Below are positions 48,439-60,400 of a stretch of DNA of 64,000 bases, piece after piece (position 1 is the stretch's first letter; every line of letters begins with the position of its first letter). This stretch comes from Clitopilus passeckerianus (taxonomy: Eukaryota; Basidiomycota; Agaricomycetes; Agaricales; Entolomataceae), in assembly GCA_944990035.1 (NCBI GenBank), contig CALYLX010000114.1:1-64000 (forward strand), given 5' to 3'. The position numbers were made by a program, and so were the translations under genes. The notes below the pieces were generated by a model. The model ran no database searches and was not told the DNA's origin. It saw only the letters and a list, made by a program, of their open reading frames with translations.

Positions 48439-50508
48439 TGTCAGGACCCAAATACCCGATAGTCGTAGGCGAGTCCTGATACAAACTCTGGGTAGAAATG
48501 TAGCTAATAATGCGCACGCAGGCTTTCAGCTAGTGCAGAAAATTGGAGGTGGAGGATTCTCCACGTGAGTCACCACAAAGATCCTTTGAGGTTGCCAGCG
48601 AAGACTCTGACATGTCAGGCATTTGGGATTTTAAGCGTATTTCGGGCAGTTGATCACAAAGCCCATGAAGTCGCAGCATGCAAATTTCTTCCTTTCACGG
48701 AAAAGACGACGCCGAACGAAAGGAAAGCTGTTGAGAAGGAAATGCGGATACACGCTGCTTTGAAGCACAAAAACGTGCTCAACTTCATCAACGCGGCTGT
48801 AGTAGAACTCAAGCATGCGCATCTGCATCCTCCTGGGATATACATGCTCATGGAGCTCGCGGCTGGAGGGGACCTATTCGACAAAATCGGTAGGCAGTGT
48901 CTCTACAACTGTCATCAAATCAAAGGTTGACTGACTGATCGTTTACTGCAGCTCCTGACGTAGGGGTCTCCGATCAACTGGCGCACCATTACTTCTCGCA
49001 GCTGGTAAAAGGAATGCAATACATTCATGATCAGGGTGTCTGCCATAGAGATTTGAAGCCAGAAAATCTGCTCCTAGATATCACTGGGTTGCTGAAGATT
49101 ACGGACTTCGGGCTCAGTGCCGTCTTCAGGCTCAAGGAGACCGGACGAACAAGGCAACTCTCAGAGCGGTGTGGCAGCTTACCTTACGTTGCGCCAGAGG
49201 TATGCCACCCACGTTCGCTGAGCAATATTTTATTTCTCACTATCTTGCTAGCTAAACTCTGACCAACCTTACTACGCCGAACCGATTGATGTATGGGGTA
49301 TGGGTGTCATACTCTTCACCTTACTTGCGGGTAGTAAGTACATCCATATCTATGAGCTAGTTTCCCCCCCTTGCTGACGATCCGACTTGTAGATACACCA
49401 TGGGATCAACCAACGAAACACAGTATCGAATATAGAAGATACGTCTCTGGTGACTTTATCAACGACCATCCGTGGTCAGATTTTAGCTCAGAAGCTCTTT
49501 GTAAGATCATGAACCATATTCTAGGCTATCGCTCATTGCTTCCTCCAGCGCTTGTTACTGGCATGTTGACCATTGAGCCTCGAGATCGCTTGACACTTGA
49601 GCAAGTGCACCAGCACCCATGGTTCACGCAGTACGTACTGTATTTCGTACATCCTTACTCAATGAGCTTATCACTTGTCCAGACCAGACACAATCGCAGC
49701 GCAAGGTCCAACAGCGTTAGCCGAGCATCTGACCCAGTCGCTTCGGGCGACGGGCGATCTCGAGCTCGCTGCTGCTCCTATGGATATGGACGAGTAAGTA
49801 CCGGACGAGCGATACGACATGGTAGGGGCTGACACCAGACGATCTTTTGCTGCAGGACTATGCAACAAAACGACGGTGACGAAGACGAGATGATGGCTTC
49901 CGCACCACCATCAAGCCATCTCCAACAGTCTCAGTTCACGCAACAACTCCAACTCTTCGTACGTCCTCCTATCACCTATTTCCACACCTTCAATACGTGA
50001 AGTCCTGACATATCCTTTCCCAGACGCAAACCCAATCCGGACAACGATACATACCCCACCTCACCCGCTTCTACACCTCCATCCCCGCAGCCCAGCTCAT
50101 ACCTCTCATCCAAGCCAGCTTAGAAGGCATGAATGTCCGATGCAAGCACGCACCCGTCCACGTCCCTCCCGCAGCTGAGACCCGGCTACCGGACGAGATG
50201 GAAGATATCATCGACCGCGAGAGGCGGGAGAGGGAGCCTATGTTGAGGATGAGGATTGGTGGGTATGATGCGAAGAAGGTCATGTTTAAAGGGTGGGTAC
50301 AGGTGGAGAAGTTCACCCAAGGTCCGATGCATGGGAGCTTTTGTGTTATGATACGGGACGTGGTACGTGTTTTTGGTGTGTTGAGAGCTTGGAGATGTGA
50401 TGCTGAGGATCTTGCTCACAACAGGGAAACCCGATCTCTTGGAGGCAGTTATGGAAGGCGCTCATCGTATCTCAAGGGGTGTCGCCTTATGTCTTGCGCA
50501 AGACCTAA
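48439..50508 (+). CDS. chk1: DNA-damage checkpoint kinase Chk1
   Basis: Chk1 is the nuclear Ser/Thr kinase that, activated by the ATR pathway, delays mitosis via Cdc25/Wee1 control. Start '[11 protein letters not shown]', then '[20 protein letters not shown]' (Gly loop), '[10 protein letters not shown]' (ATP Lys), '[17 protein letters not shown]' (hinge), '[15 protein letters not shown]' (HRD, 49038), '[12 protein letters not shown]' (DFG), '[10 protein letters not shown]', '[20 protein letters not shown]' and 'HPWFT'. The C-terminal regulatory part has an Asp/Glu/Met stretch, '[19 protein letters not shown]' with a TQ site, and a KA1-type end ('[10 protein letters not shown]', '[18 protein letters not shown]'). 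Stop at 50508. All catalytic residues are present and no frameshift was found. The first intron (48470-48522) has a GC donor. MCB boxes lie just upstream. Confidence 0.95.
48470..48522 (+). other. GC-AG first intron of chk1
   Basis: GTAG|GCGAGT ... CGCAG|GC, 53 nt long, is the only junction linking the ATG exon to '[11 protein letters not shown]' in frame. A GT donor three bases earlier would bring in a stop codon. Confidence 0.8.
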
Positions 50509-50784
50509 GCCTATGCATGGGCAGGGCAGGACAGAGCCAAAGAATACACCAACTTCAAATTACTGATAGATATTTTTCATCCAGCCATAATACGTAATAT
50601 GAAAAACTCCGAATATGAAGAGAATATGACGTTGAGAGTAAGCATGCCAGCACTTTTTCGTTGGTATTGTCAGGTGTTATCCTCAGTGCCGGTGGCGGGG
50701 TTTATCGATCCTCCCCCGAAAAGTGAGGAGAAAGCGAATGCATTACAGATACAGCGGTACATGGGTCCTATAAATCATATGATA

Positions 50785-51843
50785 TCAACCACTTCTAACG
50801 AAACTTGCCGCAGGCCCGTGTATTGACGGCCGCAGGACACCAATATTTACTGTAGAATGAGGGTTAGCACAAGTTGTAGCCAGCCAAATAAGAAAACAAC
50901 ATACCAGGTCGCCGTTGCCAGCTCCGTGCACGGTCATTCCGATTCGGTGGCTTTGAGGGCCCAGATACGGTGACCACCGGGGGTGCAGCTTTCAACGCCA
51001 AGCTTCTATCGACAAACTGACGCGCCTTCGCCGGGGGTAGAAGCCTAGATGCACCACCAGGCCGAGCACCCGTTGTTGAAGCTTCTGTGACCGATCGGAA
51101 AGTTCGGGATCTAAACATCAGGGCAAAATACAACAAGGCTCAGAATTGGGCGTAGTTGAAACAGGAAAAAGTACAACGCACCCAATTGAAATATCTTTAT
51201 GTGCAGCATTCTTACGTTTTCTCCTGCGTTTCGAAGACAGTTCGTCATCACTATCAGAAACCTTCCGCTTGGCCGTCTTGAAGGATTCGGCGGTGGGCTG
51301 AGTTTGGGCAAATGCGGTGGTGAATAGGTGGTCTGGGAGATGCTTTGGGTTTGATTTCGGTTGCTTCGGACTGGCACTTTCTCCAAGGGCATTATCGTCC
51401 TCCTCTGATGACACGGCTCCTTGATCGTCCTCTGCCTCAGCATCACTCGATGCAGCATGGACTCCGGCAAACTCTTCATCTTTGTCACTGTCTTCCTCAA
51501 CTCCTTCATCGTCATGTTCTTCGTCAACGTCTTCTCCACTCCTACTGTCAAGGTCACTGTCTTGACTTCCGTCCTCCTCGTCTTCATCATCCAGCTCCAC
51601 CTCCTCCCGGAGTTTTCGTTCTTCTGCTTGAGCCTTCAGCCGTTCATCCCGCCTCCGATTTTGCTCGCGCTTGTCCTCTTTTCTCTTGGCAAGCGTACTA
51701 GCGACGGAGGTCTCGAATTCCTTTGCATGTCGTTTCGCCTGTGAGAGCGGGACGGACTCGGGCCCGTCAGAGTCCGATTCTGAGCCAGAATCAAAGTGGA
51801 CGGATGCTTTTTGAAAGCCAAGATTGATTCGGGGGGCAGCCAT
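50785..51843 (-). CDS. Highly charged nuclear-type protein (acidic then basic), function unknown
   Basis: Three exons. Start 'MAAPRINLGFQKASVHFDSG' at 51843. A coiled-coil-like basic stretch follows ('RKEDKREQNRRRDERLKAQA'), then a long Asp/Glu/Ser tract ('DDEDEEDGSQDSDLDSRSGE', 'EDSDKDEEFAG'), 'LPDHLFTTAFAQTQPTAESF', a nuclear-signal-like 'SSKRRRKRKNAAHKD', and a C-terminal basic part 'ARQFVDRSLALKAAPPVVTV' ending after a last intron at about 50785. The acidic/basic layout is common in nucleolar and ribosome-assembly factors, but no conserved domain settles this. It is convergent with chk1, about 280 bp apart. The downstream end of the last exon is tentative. Confidence 0.72.
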
Positions 51844-53660
51844 ACGGGACAGACAATTCTACCGTAGATCAAGACGAGAGGATGGCGCAAATTTTCAAGT
51901 TGAGGCTGTTCTATATACGCCTGAGAATGTTGAGTTGGAGTTGAAGACCAGGGCTTTTTGCACCCAATTTTGACCAAGCAGTACCAAGTAGTCGCTACTG
52001 CACCCCCAATTACCGATATTGGTGGTCTGAGAGTCCCAGATGAGTCCCAAATGCGATAGAATGTGAGGAGGTGGTGGTTGCGTTCAGCAAATTTGTGGAT
52101 CGGTGGCAGTGCCAAAATTGCCTCGTGTTGCGGTCAGCAGCGGCCATGCCTCAACTCAGAACCATAACTCAGGCCAATCTCTTGGAATTCAATAGGGCAA
52201 CTGAGGCCTCTTTTCTCAGGATAACAACGGGAATGACGGATATCCTTGGAAAGCCGGCCAAGTAAGTCCTTAACGGGCCGCTTTGTCGTCAAGAATGACC
52301 ACAATTTCCAGTGTACAAACCAAGAATAAACGACAAATATACAGAAAGTATTCGTATCTGATGATCAGCCACTCTTCAATTGCAAGTGTCCAGGCTTGTG
52401 TGGCATATGACCCTTCAGCGTCCTTGAAGGACCCAAATGAAGAAGACAGGTTGAATGTTCCCTGTCGGTTATTCCCATAACATACGGTGACCCTGCATCT
52501 AATCTTTCGTGGCTTGACACCGCCTTGTTAATGGCGAACCTGCTGGTGACTATACCCTCTCAGTTGAGTGACCCTGTCTGCCACAATTCAAGCGATCCCT
52601 GCAGATTCCTATCGATGTCATCGACATCCTACTGGCGGCAAAACGGCGCCGATTTAGCGCCCTCCTATCTCGCTTTGTTTCGCTCAGGTGATACTCTCCA
52701 CGATTAAGGGATGCTCATCCTCCAGGTTACCCTGGTCGGATGTAAGTTTGTACACTTAGCTTATTTCCCCTCGGTTCAACGTGAAACTGGAGTCAGATAT
52801 TCGTCTGAGTTCGCACTGCCCTCAACGCCTCAACAAGTGAATAGTATTCTCGCAGTCAAGCCACCCAAAGATTCCAGAATATAATTCTTTTGCTATTGGA
52901 CTGAGCGGTTCCTCTGACTCGGTGCACGCAGCATTTCAACAACTTTGACGGGCGGTCGCTTGGGCGCCTAGATTCGGACTGCATTCTCTTCCACGTGCTG
53001 ACTTTCTGATCAACATCTCCATAAAATCGATCCGACGGTAACAGCCCAGTATCCATACCCCTGAGCAGATGCTCATGGTTTATTTCCAGCCCTCCCTCAG
53101 TGTCGGACACAAGCGCTTTGATGACTTGTTGATGACATCACAATGCGTTGGTATCTCATGTACTGGTTGTTCGCAATCGCAAGTTGCGAGATCTCTGTAA
53201 TCTCGGTGAACACAGTTACGGGCTACTCGGTATATTGCCGAGCTGAGGCGTAATATGTTGTCCTGGACCTACGAAACCCCACGGTGAAGGACCTGTAGAT
53301 CACGATCGGCGAGGGACGCTGAAGGATATTCATTCTGCAATCTTTTCAGCACCGACACCCGACACATCCTCAATCAAAGGTGATCCGTGTGTAACAACTT
53401 TGTCGTCTCTTGGAGCGATAAGCGTAGTGCCTTACTTCACGACCATTCGCTCGGGCCACAACTGCTCGGTCGCTAATTGATTCCTAATGACTCCGCCACA
53501 ACCAATGCACGGAGACAAGATTGCGATGGACTGTAGTAAAGACATAGGTGCTGCGCATGTGAAAGTTGTTGAAGGGCTGTATTACATATATATAAGGTGA
53601 TTCATTCCATCGTACTCTCCCATTTTTTTGGCTGGGTATCACACCGTGACTCACTCCACT
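51844..53660. other. Long intergenic region
   Basis: About 1.8 kb between divergent genes. A TATATATAAGG (53587-53597) precedes the second P450. The frames 52071-52480 (plus) and 52856-53110 (minus, starting 'MSDTEGGLEINHEHLLRG') show no domain or splice context. I see no supported gene. Confidence 0.5.
53587..53597 (+). promoter_or_regulatory. TATA box of the second P450
   Basis: TATATATAAGG lies about 65-75 bp upstream of the ATG at 53661. Confidence 0.5.
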
Positions 53661-56235
53661 ATGGACCTTGCTCAGACTATACCCGTCTACGCTCTTCTAT
53701 CCATCGTCTCCTGGGCCGTCATCAAACGTCTTACTACTCGCTCTCGCTTTCCTAATATTCCTGGGCCACCTCCAGTGTCTTGGTTTACTGGAAACCTGTC
53801 CCAACTATTCACCGCTAAAGGATTCCCATTCCACCTCGAAATCGCGGAACGGTTTGGTGGAGTTGCGAAGGTCTACGGGTTCTTCGGGGTATGTGTTCGA
53901 TTTTCTCGGCTTGCGGTAACTGCTAACAACCGGTTCAAGGATGAGCAACTCTATGTTTCCGACCCAAAGGCTCTTCAAAGTATAATCGTCAAGGATCAAG
54001 ATGGATTTGAAGAGACCGCCGTATTTACAGAGTAAATTTCCTCAGCTCTACTCGAAAGGCAAATCCTGACGAATTTTCCCCACAGAAATAACAGAATCAT
54101 ATTCGGCCCTGGGTTAGTGTCGACAATTGGTAAGTATTCTACGCCGATTCTTCCGCGGTATGCTCACCAATTTCTTCAGGCGAACAACACAAACGTCAGC
54201 GGAAAATCGTCAACCCCGTCTTTTCCGTGTCCCAGCTCCGACAACTCGCTCCAACGATGTACAAAGTCGCATCAAAAGTAGGTAATTTCTTACTCTGCAC
54301 GTCTTGACCTGTGCTGATACTGGACTAAATTCTAGCTTGCAGGGGTGCTGGAGCAACAGACGGCCGACCGCACTGTCAAAGAATCCGATGGTGCAGGTGT
54401 CTTGGACATGTCAGAATGGATGTCAAGAGTGGCACTCGAAATGGTGGGCCAGACCGTGCTTGGCTACTCGTTCGATCCGCTAGATACGGCGCACAATAAT
54501 CCGTACACATCTGCGGTCAAGGAGCTTATGTGAGTCATCTCTCTCCTCCGATGCTCTGACAAAACCCGACAATGACTCATACCTTGATTCCTCATTCGTA
54601 GACCAACCCTCTTCCGCCTCGCTATTGCCAGGCAGTTCGCTCCATTCCTAATTTCCCTCGGACCCGCTTGGTTCCGAAGGAAGCTGGTTGAATGGACACC
54701 AAATTCTGCTGTGCAGAAGGTCAAGTATATTTCAGATGTAATGCACAAAACTGCGCAGGAAATACTACAGCAGAAACGGGAAGAGATCGCGAAGCAGGGT
54801 GACCTCAACAGCTTTAGCGATAAAGCCAAGGATGTCATCAGCCTCCTACGTGAGCCTCCCACTTCAAGGCATTTGGAAATTCGATACTAATCCATTCATT
54901 TAGTGCGCGAAAATGAACGGGCCGTTGATGGCAAAAAGCTCAGCGAGGACGAGCTGACAGGCCAAATGACGTACGGTCACTTTATTTTCCATTTCATATA
55001 CAATAACTGATCCATTTACCAGTGTCCTCATCTTCGGAGCTCAAGATACCACATCGTCCGCCCTCTCACGCATTCTCTTCATGCTCTCTAGGCATCCAGA
55101 GATCCAGTCGCAAGTCCGGAACGAAATCCGGGAGGCTCTACGGCTGAAACGGGCCGGATCTCCTACCAATACGACCAACGACGAAGAGTGGTTAGGATAC
55201 GAGGAGGTGATGAAGCTTCCTGTGCTCGATGCTGTCATCAAGGAAACGCTAAGATTGTGAGTACAATGAAGCTGTACTTATGTGTACGCAAGTGGTGTGC
55301 TCACATATGGACGTCGCTGTTTGCAGGTTCCCGCCGGTCCCTTTCGTTCGCCGGACGTACGTGCACGCCTTCCTCTTCTCCTTTTCGGGAAGGTCATATG
55401 CCATTCGGGATCTCGTTCTTTCCTTCATTGACACTCCGGACACCTCCCGTTGTCAACCCTCGAAATTTTCTTCTCGCTCGTATTTCGACATACACCTGAT
55501 GCTGATGCCTTGTCTTTTCAATCTTTTAGTGCTGTAAAGGAACGAACGATCCCATACACAGACCCTTCCGACGACTCGGGCTTGTCTACACATCACGTCA
55601 CCATTCCAGTTGGTACCACGCTGTTCGTCGGAATCGCATCCAGCAACCGGCTAGAATCAGTCTGGGGACCGGACGCGAAACAGTGGAAGCCGGAGAGGTG
55701 GTTACATTCGGATCCTGAACAACAACCAACCTCGCCCTCTCGGTCCGAATCGACAACCACAAGGTTGCCTGGGATCTATTCCGGAATGTAAGTCATCCAC
55801 TCAACTCGTCCATACTGGCCTCGATCGTGATCTAACACAATGAATCTTCTTTCTCCAGGATGTCGTTTTTGGGTGGTGGCAGAGCATGCATGTAAGCGCC
55901 CATTGATTTTCTGGTCTCATGATCCTGTCTTCTGACCTAGAGATCTTCCTGATATAGCGGTTGGAAATTCGCCCAGGTCGAGATGAGTAAGTTATTGCAA
56001 TTCTGAGATGTTTCGATGACGTGGGATGGCTGATGATTGTCCGGTGTCTTTTGTAGAGATTCTTCTTTCGGTTCTGCTGACGAGATTTGAGTTTGGGGAG
56101 ACGGAAGATAAGATTGTGTGGAACTTGTCGCAGATTATCTCGCCTTCTGTGCAAACTACAAGAGCTACGGAGAAGGGGTATGTTGTAGAGGAGTCGAAAG
56201 GAATGCCATTACTTGTGAAGCCCATCGAGGGTTAG
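53661..56235 (+). CDS. Cytochrome P450 monooxygenase (2)
   Basis: A complete, unbroken P450 of the same broad agaric group as the one at 29 kb. N-terminal anchor 'MDLAQTIPVYALLSIVSWAV', hinge 'FPNIPGPPPVSWFTGNL', C-helix 'GEQHKRQRKIVNPVF' (conserved Trp replaced as in related fungal P450s), I-helix 'LIFGAQDTTSSALSRILF' (55028), ExxR 'AVIKETLRL' (55240), 'WKPERWLHSDP', heme loop 'SFLGGGRACI|GWKFAQVEM' with Cys ligand (55862-55890, split by an intron), ending 'LLVKPIEG' at 56235. About a dozen introns; the longest (55369-55533) falls between 'FPPVPFVRR' and 'AVKERTIPY'. The start at 53661 is chosen because the hydrophobic anchor begins there. The substrate is unknown, and no other pathway enzyme sits beside it. 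Confidence 0.94.
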
Positions 56236-57482
56236 GGGAATCTGTAGGGATAAATCAAGGACTAATGACTGGGGCTTTGTAAATTATGTCTAAATTGTAT
56301 CGTACACCTGTAATATCTGGGGCTAATTATTACTCGGACTCTAACTTGTTTAAACACTGCTCGATTCAGGCATATGCGTCCTCAATATTTCGGAAGAGCA
56401 TTGAAGCTACACTGGCCCTTGGCCCTACCCCAGGATATAGAGGCGTCACCGTAAAGAAGCTGTCGATCGACATGTACCTTCCACATATACAGGAAGTTCT
56501 CGTGATACCACCTCGTGCCTATCTCGCAGCGCCGTTGGCACATGCTGAAGATTTCTTCGGTGTCGGAAATACTCGGGCTCTTGTTATCAGCCTTCTGAGC
56601 TAGATAACGAAAGAATCAAGCTTTGCAGCTACCTTGACAGTCAATCCTTGAAAAGTCAAGAGGCCCAGCGTACAGAGACGTTGCACTCTGCAAGGAGTTA
56701 GGACTGGGAAGGTACACACATCATCAATCTTCATACAAACACAAACTTCGAGTATGTTCTGGATTTCTGTGGGTTTCATCATGGCGTTTCTATTACACGT
56801 TGTCAGCGTGTCCACGTCTGGCCACGTCAGGCTGTACTTGGTAGCGCTGCAAGAATTGATAGACGACTGAGGATGGGTCGAGTGCACATGCTGCAAGAAG
56901 ACGCGAGAGCCCAAGCGTTCCAGCGAAGCACCAGCCCTGAGCCTCGCTTTGGCACCAGGTGACTGAGAGTTCTGGGGATCTTCTTGTAGAAGTGAACATT
57001 TGCGCAGTTAGCATAGGCCCTCGAGGCATGAAAAGACTTCAATTGAGTTGCAAAGGCTAAAGGGCAGGCAAGAACAAAGGGAGAGGCCAATGCTTAGCCA
57101 TAGATTGAGGTTAGGGTTTATCGGGGCAACAACCACGTTCCTTGATGGGGGTGCCTGCCTGTTACTCCATACTTGGGTTTTGCCAGTTCAGGCGCTTTGG
57201 CTCTTTTCCTCAAACCACATTCACAACGACATTGTAACGATCGACGTCCGCGCCATGGAGGCTTGAGCTGCCGAGGTCCAAAGGGCCCTCCCCTTCTCAA
57301 GCACGTTTGTTCATAACATAAACCTCTTTGGCCATCCAATTTCGAAAACCGGACCCTACCATCGGTTTTTAATTATTCTTGTAAAATTTGACAAGAACGC
57401 ACCGTCGAACTCTAAAAGTGACCACCAACAACATACATCTTTAGTCCTCGAATGCTACTGGCCTAGGGCACCTTAGGCTTCA
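56236..57482. other. Intergenic
   Basis: About 1.2 kb between two plus-strand genes. Frames such as 56286-56603 (plus) and 56600-57090 (minus) have no domain. It presumably contains the gcn2 promoter. Confidence 0.5.
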
Positions 57483-60400
57483 ATGGACTCTACGCAAGAA
57501 CAACAAGAGCAGGAAATAACTGCTTTAAAGTCTATCTATGAAGGAAACTTTTTCGATGCCCCTACACCGACGGCATGGGCGGTACGTGGTCCGAATATCC
57601 TCATTTGAAGTTTTTCTGAACTCGTGTTTCACAGAGTGCTGCCCGTCTGCCAGAATTTACCATCCGGGTGGTTCACCCTGTGCAAGATAAGATCAGCTTT
57701 CATCTCAACGTAAAGTAAGCCCGTTCCTTCATTGCATCAACCACACCCCTCCCTGACGAACGCCTCGTGCCCAGATTCCCAAAGACTTACCCGACCCTCG
57801 CATGCCCTATATTCACGATTTCGAAACCTATCGAAGGCTTAACTAATGACCAAGTAAACACCCTCTCTCACAATATCACCGCCGAGGCCCAGAAGAACAA
57901 GGGCGCAGAAATGGTCTTCCAGGTATGCAACGTACTACTCTACTTCTTCACTTTGCTCACCACGTTCGATCTAGATCGTCGATTACTGTCAAGACTGGAT
58001 GGAGCGACGTATCAAGCCAAAGGCCGAAGGACCTGGTTCCCTGGCACTTGAGATGAACCAACGAGCAATAGATGAAGAACGAGTGCGTTTACTTGTCCAC
58101 GACTGCGCCACGTATGTCTCCATACTGATAATCATCTCAGGCGCGCAAGCAGCGAGAGGAAGAAGAAGCGGAACAAGCTGCCAGAATTGCTGCTCAACGA
58201 CAAGAAAAGTTCGAGGAGGAAGCTATGCGCCAACTTGCTGCAAGGGAGCAGCAGTATCGTGCTCGCAAGAGAGCTAACTCTGAGGCAACGGAGACACCAT
58301 TCTCCAACGACACAATGACAGAGTCATTTGGAACTGAAATCAAGGTGAACGGAGTGTCGTTCAACACAGTGAAGCTATTCCACCCCCGCCAAGGTTCGTT
58401 TCCTCCTTCGCTTAATCAACCCTTGCTGAATGTTCGTACAGAATGCTTGGGCACAATCTACATGGCAGACCCTGTATGCGACGACATTAACGCCTCTCTC
58501 CCTCTCGAACTCTTCGTCGTCAACTTCCACTCGTCCTATTACTCCACTCATCAAGGTATGTGTCCTCGCCCGCATATATGCCAATATTTTCACTGACTGT
58601 CATCTCCAGGCCGCAAAAAGCTCAAGCAACTGGAAACCGAAATCCAGCGCCTCACCACCATCAGAGACTCGAATCTCACCAGCGTATATGCGGTCAAATT
58701 GACGCAGCCCCACTCCAATGGCCCATCTCAACTCATGATTCTATCAGAACCGACTCCGTCGTTGACGTTGCAGGACGTTTTGGAGGATTGCGAGTTCTTG
58801 AGGGAGGATCGAGCAAGGGTAGGTCTTGTTGAACTGTTTTCGTCAAGTTATGTGCTTATATGCGCGTTATTCCAGGACTATCTCGGCCAGATTCTCAGTG
58901 GGCTCAATGCTATTCATGCGGGTGATTTGGTTCACCGAGGTTCGTATCCATTATTTGCCCCATGACTATGTAGCTCACGCTTCTTTAGGTATCACTGCCC
59001 GTTGCATCGGGCTAGCGACCACTAGCGATCGCCCAGGTCAAACGAAGCAGATCAAGTTGGGCCGAGTTGGTTATATAACGAGGCTGCTGGATCTGCACCG
59101 GTCTAATCCGTTCAGAGACGACATTGCTCCAGCGCCGGAGGAGCCGCAGGTGTCTGACGCATGGTATGTTTGCTGCTCTACATACTCTGGAGGACCTTGC
59201 TCATCTGGCGTTTTAGGTTGTGGAGAGATGTGAAGAATGAATCATCGCTGTTATATACCCGCCAGCGCGACATCCACTCAGTTGGCATTGTGCTATTGCA
59301 GATGCTACTCGGATTGCACGTCACCGAGCAATACAATAATGTTCACGAGGCAATTGAATCTTGTACGCCTTCTCCTGTTACTCAACTCCAACCCTCCTTG
59401 ACTTACGTATTCACAACTAGCTAATATCTCGTCAACAATCGCTCGTATGGCCGTCAGCATGATCTTCCCAACCAAGAAGAACCAAATCTCCTGCCTGTCA
59501 CTCTTGGCCAGCCTTTCGGAGAGCTCACTCCACGTGCCGAATGGTAGCAAGAGCGGCCTTAGCAATGGAAGCAGCACCACAAGGTCGACCTCCTCTGCAA
59601 TCATAATCAACGGAGCGACACCACGTTCCCCCAGAATCTTTGCTCAAGGTTCGCCAGAATCGACTGCTGTGTCCTATTTTCCCCGACAGTCGACTGCTAG
59701 CAGTCGGTGGAAGGAAGATTGGGAGGAGCTTGAACTTTTGGTTAGTGTCTCCAGCTTCTGACACATACACAGAAACTGAAGATCCTTTCAGGGCAAGGGC
59801 GCCTTTGGATCTGTCGTCAAAGCCAGAAATAGGATTGACGGGAGAATATACGCAGGTTTGTTCTCTTGTTTACTTTGGCGCATATAGTCACTGACATTCA
59901 TTGCCTATAGTGAAGAAAGTCCGTCTGAAGAAAGCAGGAAGCGATACCAAGATTTTCCGCGAGGTCACTGCACTGAGCAGGCTCAACCACCGCTTCATCG
60001 TCAGATACTTCACCACCTGGGTTGAAAGCTCCAACGACACAGGATACATCGCTGCTTCAGACGAATCTGACGCAGACGATGCCACTACGGACGGTGCAAC
60101 GTCAGTTCCGAGCAACACGCCTTCTGAGCAATATCTCCCGCAGAATGGAGCAGGTATCTCGATCAACTTCGACGATTTCGATGACCATACCAGGTCCCTC
60201 TCTTCCAAGAGTTCGTTCCCGAGTATCCACTTCGGCGCGAGTTCGTCTGGGGATGGGTCGAGTGGTTCAGATGGAAGTGCAACGGAGGAGGATGGGATGG
60301 GGTTGATGACCGCGTTTGAGCCGTTGGCTACGCCGAGAGCTCCGCCACCACCGCCTGCACCGCGGACGCTATACATTCAGATGGTGGGTTGATTCTTCAA

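Noticed and set aside
52856..53110. Minus-strand 84-codon frame 'MSDTEGGLEINHEHLLRG...'
   Set aside because: The first part looks protein-like, but no family is recognised and no adjoining exon was found. Not enough to call a gene.
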